Source: CAMTUW01 sp947085035 (GTDB lineage: Bacteria > Actinomycetota > Coriobacteriia > Anaerosomatales > PHET01). Taken from it: 64,000 nucleotides of DNA. Shown piece by piece: positions 41,317-50,277 of the stretch (its first letter is position 1; the number at the start of each line of letters is the position of its first letter). The stretch is from NCBI GenBank assembly GCA_947085035.1, contig CAMTUW010000010.1:1-64000 (forward strand). Reading direction: 5' to 3'. The notes beneath the pieces are model-generated. The model had not been told where the DNA came from. It worked only from the letters and a program-made list of their open reading frames with translations, and made no database searches. A program made the translations under genes and the position numbers.

Positions 41317-43728
41317 CTAAACGTCATTCTTCGGCACAGACTTCTTGCCTGGGTTCTTAGGGTCCGCTGCTCCGTTACGACGCTTCGCCGGGGCGCAGTT
41401 CTTCACCAAGGCAAGCGAGAGGACCTCGTCCATCCCGGACACCGGAACGATAGCCATGTCCTCACGCACATGCGGAGGCAACAGGTCGAGATCGCGGACG
41501 TTGTCCTTCGGGACGATCACCGTGGTGATGCCGGCCCGGTGAGCGGCAAGTAGCTTCTCCTTCAATCCGCCGATGGGCAGCACTCGACCACGCAAGGTGA
41601 TCTCGCCCGTCATCGCTATGTCTTTGCGCACAGGGCACCCCATGACGACCGAGGCAATGGCGACGGCCATCGTGATTCCCGCGCTGGGGCCGTCCTTCGG
41701 AATCGCCGCAGCAGGCACGTGGATATGCAGATCGACCTCGTCCGGGAACCCGGGGGCGATACCCAGGTCCTTCGCGCGCGTACGGATGTAGGACAGCGCG
41801 GCGGTGGCGGATTCGCGCATCACCTCGCCCAGCTGACCGGTGAGGATCACCTTGCCCTTCCCGGGCATGACCGTGGCCTCGATGAAGATCACATCTCCGC
41901 CGACCTCGGTCCACACGAGTCCGGTCGAGACACCGATCTCGTCTTTCTCCTCGGCCAGTCCGAATGAGAACCTGGGCGGACCCAGGTACTTGTGGAGCGT
42001 ACGGGCACTCGCGACGGTCTTTCCCTTGCGGCCCTCGACCACTTTGCGGGCTATCTGGCGACATACGGCCGCGATCGTGCGCTCGAGATTTCGCACGCCG
42101 GCCTCACGCGTGTGACGGCGGATGATCTCGCTCAAACCGTCTCCGCGAATCTCCAACTTCCCGGGCGTGAGCCCGTGTTCCCGGAGCTGCTTGGGAACCA
42201 GATACTTCTGCGCGATGTGGAGCTTCTCGTCTTCCGTGTAGCCTGGGAAATGAATGACCTCCATGCGGTCGCGCAGTGGTGCGGGGATGGGGTCCAACAG
42301 GTTCGCGGTCGTGATGAACATGACGTCTGAGAGGTCGAACGGCACCTCGAGGTAGTGGTCCTGGAAGGCGTTGTTCTGCTCGGGGTCGAGCACCTCCAGA
42401 AGAGCCGACGTGGGGTCGCCTCGGAAGTCCATCCCCACCTTGTCGATCTCATCCATCATGAAAACGGGGTTTCGCGTCTTGGCCTGACTGATCTGCTGGA
42501 CGATGCGCCCCGGCAGCGCGCCCACGTAGGTGCGACGATGACCACGGATCTCCGCCTCGTCACGAACACCGCCGAGCGAGATGCGGATGAACTCACGGTT
42601 CAACGAGCGGGCGATCGATTTGCCGATGGATGTCTTGCCAACACCCGGAGGCCCGACGAAACACAGGATCGGCCCGCGCATCTTGTCAGTGAGCTTGTGG
42701 ACAGCCAGGTACTCGAGTACCCGCTCCTTCACCTTCTCCAGACCGTAGTGATCATGGTCCAGGATCGCTTGAGCGGCCACCAGGTCGAGCTTCTCTTCGG
42801 ATTCGGCGTTCCAAGGCATGCCGATCAGCCAGTCCAGATAGGTGCGGATGACGCCGGTCTCGGCGCTTGCCGGCGGCATCTTCTCGAGACGGCCCAGCTC
42901 CTTGAGCGCCTTTTCCTCGACAGGCTCCGGCATCACCGCGGCGCGGATCTTCTCGGTGTACTCGTCGATCTCGGCTTGGGCCTCGTCGAACGTGCCGAGC
43001 TCCTGCTGGATGGCCTTGAGCTGCTCGCGCAAGAAGTACTCGCGCTGTGACTTGCTCATCTGCTCCTTGACGCGACTCTGGATCTTCGAGCCCAACTCGA
43101 GGATCTCGAGTTCCTTTCGCAGGAAACGCGACGCACGCTCGAGACGGTCTCGCGGTACGACAGCCTCGAGAATCTCTTGCTTCTCCTCGGTCTTCAGGTT
43201 CAAGTGGAAGGAGACGAAGTCGCCCAACCGGCCCGGCTCTTCGATGGCGGATGACGCGACGAGAACCTCTTGTGGGATCGGTTTGCCCAACTCCGAGGCC
43301 TTCTCGAAGTCATTGATGAGCGCGCGCATGAGCGCCTCGGTCTCGACGTCGATCTCGTTGCTCTCGGGAATCGGTTCGACACGAACGATGAAGTACGGCT
43401 CCGTCTGAACGTACTCGAGGATGCGAAAGCGCTGCTTGCCCTCGACAAGCGCTTTGGCGGTGCCGTCGGGGAGCTTGAGCTCCTGCATCACCGTGGCGAT
43501 GCAGCCGATCTCGTAGATGTCTGCGGAGTCGGGATCCTGGGTCTCCGCCGACTTCTGGGTGGCCAGCGCCACGTAGTGATCCGCGCGCATGGCCTCCTCG
43601 AGCGCGCGGATCGAGCGCTCGCGGCCCACGAACAGCGGCACGACGAGATTCGGGAACAAGATGAGATCGCGCAGCGGAATGAGCGGCAGCAGCTCGGGTA
43701 TCTCATTGACGTGGTGGCTCTGTGACAT
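41317..43728 (-). CDS. lon: ATP-dependent Lon protease
   Basis: An 803-residue LonA protease. It has an N-terminal substrate domain beginning PELLPLIPLRDLILFPN, a coiled middle (SKSQREYFLREQLKAIQQEL), an AAA+ module (Walker A GPPGVGKT, MMDEIDKVG) and a protease domain with the Ser-Lys dyad (PKDGPSAG). It degrades misfolded and regulatory proteins in the cytoplasm. The frame is open for 133 codons upstream into the divergent intergenic region, but MSQSHHVNEI gives the family N-terminus. The C-terminus ends in a lysine-rich tail (KKSVPKNDV). Confidence 0.97.
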   Translation of the reverse strand: MSQSHHVNEIPELLPLIPLRDLILFPNLVVPLFVGRERSIRALEEAMRADHYVALATQKSAETQDPDSADIYEIGCIATVMQELKLPDGTAKALVEGKQRFRILEYVQTEPYFIVRVEPIPESNEIDVETEALMRALINDFEKASELGKPIPQEVLVASSAIEEPGRLGDFVSFHLNLKTEEKQEILEAVVPRDRLERASRFLRKELEILELGSKIQSRVKEQMSKSQREYFLREQLKAIQQELGTFDEAQAEIDEYTEKIRAAVMPEPVEEKALKELGRLEKMPPASAETGVIRTYLDWLIGMPWNAESEEKLDLVAAQAILDHDHYGLEKVKERVLEYLAVHKLTDKMRGPILCFVGPPGVGKTSIGKSIARSLNREFIRISLGGVRDEAEIRGHRRTYVGALPGRIVQQISQAKTRNPVFMMDEIDKVGMDFRGDPTSALLEVLDPEQNNAFQDHYLEVPFDLSDVMFITTANLLDPIPAPLRDRMEVIHFPGYTEDEKLHIAQKYLVPKQLREHGLTPGKLEIRGDGLSEIIRRHTREAGVRNLERTIAAVCRQIARKVVEGRKGKTVASARTLHKYLGPPRFSFGLAEEKDEIGVSTGLVWTEVGGDVIFIEATVMPGKGKVILTGQLGEVMRESATAALSYIRTRAKDLGIAPGFPDEVDLHIHVPAAAIPKDGPSAGITMAVAIASVVMGCPVRKDIAMTGEITLRGRVLPIGGLKEKLLAAHRAGITTVIVPKDNVRDLDLLPPHVREDMAIVPVSGMDEVLSLALVKNCAPAKRRNGAADPKNPGKKSVPKNDV

Positions 43729-43755
43729 GCGGCTGGGGGTCCTTTCACGAGGGCA

Positions 43756-43764
43756 TGCGATAAT
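43756..43764 (+). promoter_or_regulatory. candidate extended -10 promoter of the PIN/Trx operon
   Basis: TGCGATAAT forms an extended -10 in the lon-divergent intergenic region, about 75 nt before the first gene of the operon. No good -35 accompanies it. No HrcA or HspR heat-shock palindrome was seen for lon. Confidence 0.4.
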
Positions 43765-43836
43765 CATTGCCCATACACGCCCAATGGTACACGTCCCCGG
43801 CCCGGCTCGTCGGTGGCCGATGACGATGGAGACGCC

Positions 43837-45909
43837 TTGACCGGTCGAGAGCATCACAGCATCGCGCGCCGTGGTTCGAGATGTACGTGGCTCGCAGCGC
43901 TCGTCCTCGCCGTCATGGTCTTCTCGGCGTCCCCGACGCCTGCCGAGCCTCGTCCGGGCGACAGTGTCGCCGGTGTCCCGACGGCGAGAGGGATGGCTGG
44001 CCCGGCGACGTTCGCGTTGCGCTCGGACTCTGTGTCGATCGCATCGGGCGAGGAGTTCGCCTTCACCGCCATCGCGCAAGTCCCCGAGGGGACCGACAGT
44101 GTGACGATGCGTTTCCAGCTCAAACACCCCACAGGCAAGCTGATCTTCCAGCGCACTCGAATCGTGAACGAGCCAACGTCTCGCCGGGTCGAGGAACCCT
44201 TCTCACGCGAGACCGGCGACCTTTCGCTTCGACCGGGCCTCTACCCCGTGACCCTCGCTGCCAGCGCGCGTATCGACGGAACGGTGCACGAGACCGTCGT
44301 CGAGTCCTTCCTGCTGGTGTTCGATCCGGACGCGACCGCGGTTCCCGTCGTGTTCGTCGCCAGGATCAGCGGAGCCCCTCTCTCGGATTCCCAGGGCCGC
44401 TTCGTCTCCGATCCGGGCCGGTTCACCCGGACGCTCGACGAGGCCGGGAGCCTCGCTTCTTGGGTGATCGCGAATCCGTGGGCGAGGATCACCGTCGCGA
44501 TCCCTCCGCTGCTTCTCGAGGAGTGGGTCCGCATCGCCGGCGGATTCGAGCTTGTCGGCCCCGAGGGCGTGGAAGACGTCTCGGCCGACTCTGCGGTCGC
44601 TCGTGAGTACGCCGCGACGCTCGGGCTGCTCACGGCGGCCATCGAGACCGGCAGGCTGGAACTCGCCGCGATCGGCTTCGCTGACCCCGACATCCGCGGC
44701 CTCGAGTCGGCGGGACTGACCGACGACCTCGTCGCGCACTACGAAAGCGGCCTGTCCTCCACGTTCGCCTCGCTCAAGACCTCTCCGTCGACCGGAACGG
44801 TCCCGGCTGGCGGGTGTCTGCCGGAGAAAGCGGCTCACGCGCTTGAAACGGCGGGAATCGGGTACGCGGTGGTCGACGCCGACTGCGTGCGCTCGAAGGA
44901 GACGTCCGTGGCGCCGTCATCGTACAGAGTGGTCGGCAGCGGAGTCGTGGCGCTCGTTTCCGATGCGGGCGTCTCGCAGGCGGTTGCCTCGGGGGATGCG
45001 GCTCTTCTCGTCGACAGCGCCTTTCGGCGTCTGCTGTCGGGAAGCACGGGGCCGCTCACGATCTCGGTCGTATTGGGGCCCGGATCCTCGGATGCCGCGA
45101 AGCTGATCGCGTGCGCCACATCCCTCGCGCCGCATCGTTGGGTATCGATGCGCACCGGTCGCGAAGCCGCCTCTCGACCGAAACGCACGGTCAAGCTCGT
45201 GGAGAGAGGACCCAAGGGCTCGGCGCCCGATGGCTACTGGGCCGACGTCGCCGACGCGCGTCGATGGGCGGGCGCTTTGCGAGCGGCGATCGGGGACGCG
45301 GCCGCCGAGACGGTGATAGCTGAGCGCAGTTCGCTCATCGCGGCCTCGTCGACGTGGGCGGGCGCCGACGATGGCTGGGTTCTCGCCGACAGAGGGCGCA
45401 CGTTCGCCGACACCGCCACGAGATTGGGCCGCGAGGTACTCTCGAAGGTGACGGCCTCGGTCGAGCCGATCACACTTGCGGGTACCGCCGGGGACCTGCC
45501 GGTCACCATCAGCAACGATTCCGGGCGTGCGCTTGATGTTCGGATGGTGGCCCGAACGAGCAAGGGTGTGACCGTCCAGGGCTCCGACTCGGTCACGATG
45601 ACCCTCGACCCGCAGGACAACTTCGTGAAGATCCCCATCGCTTTGAGCAACGTGGTCGAAGGCGAGGTCCGTGTCGCCGTCCTCGCGGGCGCCGTCGAGC
45701 TGAGCTCGAAGACGGTCACCGTGCGTGCCTCGTACTTGGACAGAATCGCGCTTGTAGGGGGAATCGTCTTGATGATGATTGGAGTTCTCGTGTTCATCAT
45801 CAGGAGAGTGCGTGCGCAAGAGGCCGCCATGGATGCCACGAGTTCCGGCGAGCGATACACTGACCGGGACCGGCGCTCTTCAACCGTGACTGAGAAAGGC
45901 TTCCGATGA
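43837..45909 (+). CDS. exported membrane-anchored protein, DUF6049-like architecture
   Basis: A 690-residue protein with an N-terminal signal anchor (about 16-36), a long extracytoplasmic region and a single C-terminal membrane helix (about 640-662: IALVGGIVLMMIGVLVFII) followed by a basic tail. The middle contains a deacetylase/GH57-like alternation (RLELAAIGFADPDIRGLESA, GGCLPEKAAHALETAGIGYA) reminiscent of the actinobacterial DUF6049 family, and a late Ig-like domain (TISNDSGRALDVRMVA). Function is unknown. TTG at 43837 has GGAG 5 nt upstream; an in-frame GTG at 43813 is the alternative. It overlaps the PIN gene (ATGA) and starts the operon. Confidence 0.75.
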   Translation: MTGREHHSIARRGSRCTWLAALVLAVMVFSASPTPAEPRPGDSVAGVPTARGMAGPATFALRSDSVSIASGEEFAFTAIAQVPEGTDSVTMRFQLKHPTGKLIFQRTRIVNEPTSRRVEEPFSRETGDLSLRPGLYPVTLAASARIDGTVHETVVESFLLVFDPDATAVPVVFVARISGAPLSDSQGRFVSDPGRFTRTLDEAGSLASWVIANPWARITVAIPPLLLEEWVRIAGGFELVGPEGVEDVSADSAVAREYAATLGLLTAAIETGRLELAAIGFADPDIRGLESAGLTDDLVAHYESGLSSTFASLKTSPSTGTVPAGGCLPEKAAHALETAGIGYAVVDADCVRSKETSVAPSSYRVVGSGVVALVSDAGVSQAVASGDAALLVDSAFRRLLSGSTGPLTISVVLGPGSSDAAKLIACATSLAPHRWVSMRTGREAASRPKRTVKLVERGPKGSAPDGYWADVADARRWAGALRAAIGDAAAETVIAERSSLIAASSTWAGADDGWVLADRGRTFADTATRLGREVLSKVTASVEPITLAGTAGDLPVTISNDSGRALDVRMVARTSKGVTVQGSDSVTMTLDPQDNFVKIPIALSNVVEGEVRVAVLAGAVELSSKTVTVRASYLDRIALVGGIVLMMIGVLVFIIRRVRAQEAAMDATSSGERYTDRDRRSSTVTEKGFR

Positions 45910-47036
45910 GCAAGGTCGTGATCCTCGACACAAACGTCTTACTCGCCGACCCCAACGCGCTGTTGGGCTTCCCTCACGCCGACGTGGTGATTCCGGAGCC
46001 CGTGTTGGGAGAGCTCGACAAGCTCAAGACCGCGCGCGTGGACCCGGACCTTCGTTTTCGCGGGCGCGAGGTCAGCCGGATTCTCTTCGAGCTCTCGGAG
46101 GACGGATCCCTCATCGACGGCGTGGCCCTTCCCGACGGAGGAACCCTGCGCGTGGCGCCAATGCCCGAGAGCGCCGGGCTGCCGGATGGACTCTCGCTCA
46201 GGCAGACCGACGACAGGATCCTCGCTACCGCCTATCAGGTCTGCGCATCAAAGCCGGACTGCGAGGTCGTACTCGTGACGAACGACCTCAACATGCTTTT
46301 GAAAGCGCAGACGCTGGGAATCTCGGTGCACCGTCACGGCGAGGGCGTGGAAGGCGGCTTCGCGCGGCGCTACATCATCCGGCCCTTCCAGCGCTACAAG
46401 ATACCGCTCGGGATCCTCGCCATCGCTGTCGCCGTGTTCGCCGCGATCGTGGTCATCGTGATCACCACGCGCCCGCAGGCGGCCGACGTCGCCACCCTTC
46501 CTCCTGAGTTCAAGCAGCTGCTCTCCCCCGCCCAGCAGACGGCTTTCGACTCTCTCCTGATTCTGCGCAGCGCCCCCAACGACCCTGAAGCGCTGCTGTC
46601 GATGGGCAACTTCTACTACGGTCTGACCGAGCAGGCGCGCATCACCAACGACCCGGCCGGCCAGCTGCGGTGGGCACAGCCGGGGATTCGCTACTACCAG
46701 CGATACCTCACCGTCTCCCCCACCGACAACGACGCCCGCGCGGACTTCGCCACCGTCTTGTTCTACTCGGGACAGACCGACCGCGCGATCCAAGAGATCG
46801 GCAAAGTGCTCGAGAGCGATCCGAACCACGTGAACGCCAATTTCAACCTGGGCGTCATCACGCTGAACGGGCGAAAGGATCCGCAGGCCGCTCGCGAGCA
46901 GTTCGTGCAGGTGGTCAGACTCACTGCGAACAAGCCGGACCAGCACCTCATCAAAGAGCAGGCCCAGCACCTGATCGAACAGATCGACAAGGACCTCGCG
47001 GGGAGCCGCTCGTCAACCGAAGGAGTGGTGCAGTGA
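45906..47036 (+). CDS. PIN-domain / membrane helix / TPR fusion protein
   Basis: A 376-residue fusion. Residues 1-150 form a PIN nuclease-like domain close to the N-terminal domain of PhoH-type proteins (ILDTNVLLADP with Asp8, EPVLGELDKLK with Glu36, TDDRILATA with Asp102, LVTNDLNM with Asp127), so the acidic metal site is complete. A single membrane helix spans about 167-187. The C-terminal 170 residues are tetratricopeptide repeats (SMGNFYYGLTEQ, DFATVLFYSGQTDRAIQEIG, NFNLGVITLNGRKDPQAAR). PIN should be cytoplasmic and TPR extracytoplasmic. It overlaps genes on both sides (ATGA with the exported protein, GTGA with trxB). Confidence 0.88.
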   Translation: MSKVVILDTNVLLADPNALLGFPHADVVIPEPVLGELDKLKTARVDPDLRFRGREVSRILFELSEDGSLIDGVALPDGGTLRVAPMPESAGLPDGLSLRQTDDRILATAYQVCASKPDCEVVLVTNDLNMLLKAQTLGISVHRHGEGVEGGFARRYIIRPFQRYKIPLGILAIAVAVFAAIVVIVITTRPQAADVATLPPEFKQLLSPAQQTAFDSLLILRSAPNDPEALLSMGNFYYGLTEQARITNDPAGQLRWAQPGIRYYQRYLTVSPTDNDARADFATVLFYSGQTDRAIQEIGKVLESDPNHVNANFNLGVITLNGRKDPQAAREQFVQVVRLTANKPDQHLIKEQAQHLIEQIDKDLAGSRSSTEGVVQ

Positions 47037-47980
47037 CTCCCGAGGCCATTGACGTCGCGATCGTCGGAGGCGGCCCAGGAGGCCTCGCGGCAGCTCTCTA
47101 CGCCGCGCGCGGTCGCGCCAAGACGGTCGTGTTCGAGCGGGGCATCCCCGGCGGGCAGATCATCACCACCGACCACGTCGAGAACTATCCGGGCTTCCCG
47201 GGCGGCCTTTCAGGAGCTGAGCTTGGCGACCTGATGACCAGGCAGGCCGAGGAGCACGGCGCTGTCATCCGCACCTTCTCGCCCGTCGAGAAGGTGGTCC
47301 AGCAAGACAACGGCCGCTTCTTGCTCGAGTGCGAAGGCGAGCAGTTCGACGCTGCGACGGTGATCCTCGCCCCCGGCGCCATCCCCCGAAAGCTGGGAGT
47401 GCCCGGTGAGGCCCAGTTCACGGGCCGCGGCGTCTCCTGGTGCGCGACATGCGACGGAGCCCTCTTCAGAGACAAGATCGTAGCAGTCGTTGGAGGAGGC
47501 GACGCGGCGGTCGAGGAGGCGATGTTCCTGACCAAGTTCGCGGCGCGCGTTCACCTCATCCACCGCCGAGACGAGTTGCGCGCGACCAAGTGTCTGCGGG
47601 AGCGATGTTTCGCCAACGAGAAGGTCGAGGTGCACTGGAATCGCACCGTGGCAGAGATCGTCGGCACCGACAGCAAGGTGACCGGCGTGCTGCTCGAATC
47701 GACCGTGGGTGAGTCCGTGAAGAGTCTCGCCCTCGACGGCGTCTTCATCTTCGTGGGAATCCATCCGGTCAACGAACTCGCCGAGGGACTGTGCGAACTC
47801 ACCGAAACCGGGTACATCAAGGTGGACCACGACGGGCGCACGAACATTCCGGGCCTCTTCGCAGCCGGTGACGTCACCGATTCTGAGTTGAAGCAGGTAA
47901 TAACCGCTGCGGCCAAAGGTGCCTCGGCGGCGTTTGAGGCAGTACGCTACATTGACAGCGGCGAAGTATGTTCCATCTGA
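47033..47980 (+). CDS. trxB: thioredoxin-disulfide reductase
   Basis: A 315-residue FAD/NADPH flavoprotein that reduces thioredoxin. It has an N-terminal FAD loop (VAIVGGGPGGLAAALYAARG), GGQIITTDHVENYPGF, the redox pair Cys137-Cys140 (SWCATCDG), an NADPH loop (VVGGGDAAVEEA) and the C-terminal FAD motif GLFAAGDVTD. The GTG start overlaps the PIN-TPR stop (GTGA) and follows AAGGAG. It lies 25 nt before trxA. Confidence 0.96.
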   Translation: MTPEAIDVAIVGGGPGGLAAALYAARGRAKTVVFERGIPGGQIITTDHVENYPGFPGGLSGAELGDLMTRQAEEHGAVIRTFSPVEKVVQQDNGRFLLECEGEQFDAATVILAPGAIPRKLGVPGEAQFTGRGVSWCATCDGALFRDKIVAVVGGGDAAVEEAMFLTKFAARVHLIHRRDELRATKCLRERCFANEKVEVHWNRTVAEIVGTDSKVTGVLLESTVGESVKSLALDGVFIFVGIHPVNELAEGLCELTETGYIKVDHDGRTNIPGLFAAGDVTDSELKQVITAAAKGASAAFEAVRYIDSGEVCSI

Positions 47981-48005
47981 CGGCAGGAAACGAAAGGGGA
48001 ATCTC

Positions 48006-48329
48006 ATGTCCGACCTGGTAACGGTCACCGACGCGAACTTCACAGATACCGTGGAGAAGAGCGGCAAGGCGTTCCTGCTCGATTTCTGGGCCCCATGGTG
48101 CGGCCCATGCCGCATGATGGAACCGGTCCTCAAAGAGATCGCAGCGGAAAACGACACGCTCACGGTCGGCAAGCTCAACGTCGATGAGAGCCCGATGGTC
48201 GCTCAGAAGTTCGAGATACTGTCGATTCCCACGCTACTCATCTTCAAGGACGGCAAGGTCGTCAAGAAGCTCGTGGGCGCGATGCCCAAGAAGCGACTTC
48301 TCGACGAGCTCGCCCCGTGGATGGGCTGA
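48006..48329 (+). CDS. trxA: thioredoxin
   Basis: A 107-residue thioredoxin with the WCGPC active site (Cys32-Cys35), FWAPWCGPCRMMEP context and the cis-proline loop SIPTLLIFKDG. ATG after AAAGGGGA. It is the substrate of the TrxB encoded immediately upstream and the general cytoplasmic disulfide reductant. Confidence 0.97.
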   Translation: MSDLVTVTDANFTDTVEKSGKAFLLDFWAPWCGPCRMMEPVLKEIAAENDTLTVGKLNVDESPMVAQKFEILSIPTLLIFKDGKVVKKLVGAMPKKRLLDELAPWMG

Positions 48330-48333
48330 CGCC

Positions 48334-48585
48334 ATGTGTCAGAAGGGCGTCAACACCGAGCAGATGCGGCTCATGATCTCTCAAGCCGGTGACGCGATCT
48401 CGATGGCTCAGCAGTGGCTCGAGCGCATCCACCACATGGCCGACCACGCGGACCTCACCGAATCGAGCAAGCACGTCGCGCAGGCATCGGTGATGCTTGG
48501 CGAGGCGCGCGCGAGACTCGAGACCGCATCCAACGACCTCGAGAACCGCGACGAGAACCCGAACGCGAGCGTCGAGCTCGTCTGA
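48334..48585 (+). CDS. 83-residue helical protein of unknown function
   Basis: A small, nearly all-helical protein (MRLMISQAGDAISMAQQWLE, ASVMLGEARARLETASNDLE) with one N-terminal cysteine (MCQKG), a His-Met patch (ERIHHMADHADL) and an acidic C-terminus. It starts 4 nt after the trxA stop and is the last gene before a hairpin, so it belongs to the thioredoxin operon. No clear Shine-Dalgarno is visible; coupling to trxA is likely. No family is recognised. Confidence 0.7.
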   Translation: MCQKGVNTEQMRLMISQAGDAISMAQQWLERIHHMADHADLTESSKHVAQASVMLGEARARLETASNDLENRDENPNASVELV

Positions 48586-48615
48586 AGTCGTCTCGGCACC
48601 GATCCTGAGCACCCA

Positions 48616-48645
48616 GGGCCTCTCTCACGCAGTGTGAGGGGGGCC
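48616..48645. terminator. bidirectional hairpin between the thioredoxin operon and nikM
   Basis: GGGCCTCTCTCAC and GTGTGAGGGGGGCC form an imperfect stem with a GCA loop and two small defects. The plus strand continues CCTTGTCC. It contains the stop codon of the convergent nikM-type gene and probably ends transcription from both sides. Confidence 0.5.
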
Positions 48646-49641
48646 TTGTCCGTTGCGTCTCGACCGGTTACGCAGGAGGAGCCCGATCCCGGCGGCTACG
48701 AGCAGCGTGACCAACCCGCCCACGAGACCGGCAACCGTCGTGTCACCGCCCTTCTCGGGATCGGCGAACTCATAGTCCGGCATGAAGGCGAACCGCTCCT
48801 GCCAAGCACTCGCCGCCCGATGCGCGCTCCCGGTCGCACCCGCGAACTCGCCGCTCCCGGTCACGCGCTCGATCGACCACTCCAGCCCGTCGGGGCTGCT
48901 GGACGCGAGCCACGCCACGCCGCCGCCGATGATGACTGCGGCCGCGAGCAGGGCGGCCGCGACTCCTCGCAACGCCACACCTCGCAGGTCTCTCCCACCG
49001 GTCACCCGCGCGAGGATCTCGGGTTGGGCCTTGCCCACGAAGACGACCACGGCCGCCGTCACCAGTCCCTCGACGAGTCCGATGGGCATGTGGATCGACA
49101 GCATGATGCCGGCGAACGCCGCGAAGGGCAGCGAGCTGATCCCCGACAGCGTGGTCTGCGTGACCACGCCAAGCGCTCCGAGCGACAGTCCGAGAAGTGC
49201 CGCCACTACCGAACCGACCGTGACGCGCGTGACGTTGGCGTGCGAACCGGCCACGGCGCGATAGATGAGCGGGTAGGCGACGAACGCGGGAAACACTCCC
49301 AGGTTCACTATGTTGGCCCCCAGCGCGAGAAGCCCGCCGTCCGCGAAGAACAGCGCCTGCACGGTGAGCACGGAGGCGATGACCAGAAACGCCGCATGGG
49401 GCCCCAGCAAAACGGCCAGGAGCAGCCCGCCGCCCAAGTGGCCGCTCGACCCGGTTCCGGGGATCTGGAAGTTCACCATCTGTGCGGCGAAGACGAAGGC
49501 CCCCAACACTCCCATCAGCGGGACCTTCGCGGGATCGTTGTCCTCACGCACCTTCTTGGCACAGTAGGCCGTCGTGCCAGCGGCCACGACCCACATGGCC
49601 GCACCGACCGCAGGTGAGACAAGCGCGTCTGCCATGTGCAT
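48625..49641 (-). CDS. nikM: ECF nickel/cobalt transporter component M fused to a PDGLE (N) domain
   Basis: A 338-residue substrate-binding membrane subunit. It opens MHMADAL, whose terminal amine and His2 coordinate the metal in NikM/CbiM. About seven helices follow. The C-terminal part carries SSSPDGLEWSIERVTG, the PDGLE signature of component N, then a last helix and basic tail, so M and N are fused (NikMN). Nickel rather than cobalt is inferred from the divergent nikR and the hyp genes. GAGGAGAAC sets the ATG. The energising Q and O subunits are on the opposite strand after nikR. Confidence 0.88.
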   Translation of the reverse strand: MHMADALVSPAVGAAMWVVAAGTTAYCAKKVREDNDPAKVPLMGVLGAFVFAAQMVNFQIPGTGSSGHLGGGLLLAVLLGPHAAFLVIASVLTVQALFFADGGLLALGANIVNLGVFPAFVAYPLIYRAVAGSHANVTRVTVGSVVAALLGLSLGALGVVTQTTLSGISSLPFAAFAGIMLSIHMPIGLVEGLVTAAVVVFVGKAQPEILARVTGGRDLRGVALRGVAAALLAAAVIIGGGVAWLASSSPDGLEWSIERVTGSGEFAGATGSAHRAASAWQERFAFMPDYEFADPEKGGDTTVAGLVGGLVTLLVAAGIGLLLRNRSRRNGQGPPHTA

Positions 49642-49845
49642 GGTCGTTCTCCTCGCCGGTAGCAGGTGTATCGTGCCGGGCGCATTCTCGATGCGAATCC
49701 TTAAGTGCTATGACTTTCATATTCGTGCTACGATACCGAAAGCCTAGAATGGCGCTCGTCGCCCGTCAACGTGCAATCGGAGCGACGTTCGTGTTACCGG
49801 GCGTGCGGCACGCCAACGCCACGCCGTCTCGACGAAGGAGGCGCC
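49642..49845. promoter_or_regulatory. divergent nikM/nikR control region with palindrome TATGA-N3-TCATA
   Basis: This 204-nt gap between two divergent nickel genes holds the palindrome TATGACTTTCATA (49709-49721). The candidate extended -10 TGCTACGAT (49727-49734) lies 6 bp further on, toward nikR. A wider, imperfect pair GTATCGT/ACGATAC (49668-49674, 49730-49736) flanks it. The classical E. coli NikR operator has 16 nt between half-sites, so identity as a NikR site is unproven. Confidence 0.5.
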
Positions 49846-50265
49846 ATGCCAGAAGTGGTCCGCTTCAGCGTCTCGACCGAGGAACGCCTGCTCAGGCGCT
49901 TCGACGCACTCATCGACGCGCAGGGCTACGCCAACCGCTCGGAGGCTATCCGCGACCTGATCCGCGGCGCTCTCGTCGAAGACGCGCTCGCCGACGAGGA
50001 CTCCGACGCGGTGGGAACGGTCACCCTCGTCTACGACCACCACTTCTCCGACCTCTCGGACAAGCTCACCGAGCACCAGCACACCCATCACGAGTCGATC
50101 GTGTCGACTCTGCACATCCATCTCGATCACCACCACTGTCTCGAGGTCATCGTCTTGCGCGGCCGCATCGGCGAGATCAAGCGGCTGGCTGATTCCCTGA
50201 TCGGCACGAAGGGCGTCAAGCACGGCCGCTTCGTTGCCACGACCGCCTCGGACGCGGTCATCTAG
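49846..50265 (+). CDS. nikR: nickel-responsive regulator
   Basis: A 139-residue ribbon-helix-helix/ACT regulator. The N-terminal RHH is VVRFSVSTEERLLRRFD ... YANRSEAIRDLIR. The C-terminal nickel site is intact: His79, His90, His92 and Cys98 (STLHIHLDHHHCLEV), matching His76, His87, His89 and Cys95 of E. coli NikR. It would repress nickel uptake when nickel is replete. AAGGAGG sets the ATG. It is the first gene of nikR-nikQ-nikO and divergent from nikM. Confidence 0.96.
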   Translation: MPEVVRFSVSTEERLLRRFDALIDAQGYANRSEAIRDLIRGALVEDALADEDSDAVGTVTLVYDHHFSDLSDKLTEHQHTHHESIVSTLHIHLDHHHCLEVIVLRGRIGEIKRLADSLIGTKGVKHGRFVATTASDAVI

Positions 50266-50277
50266 CGAGGTCTGAGC

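Noticed and set aside
43729..43836. Heat-shock operator (CIRCE or HspR box) for lon
   Set aside because: No CTTGAGT/ACTCAAG or TTAGCACTC-type repeats were found in the intergenic region.
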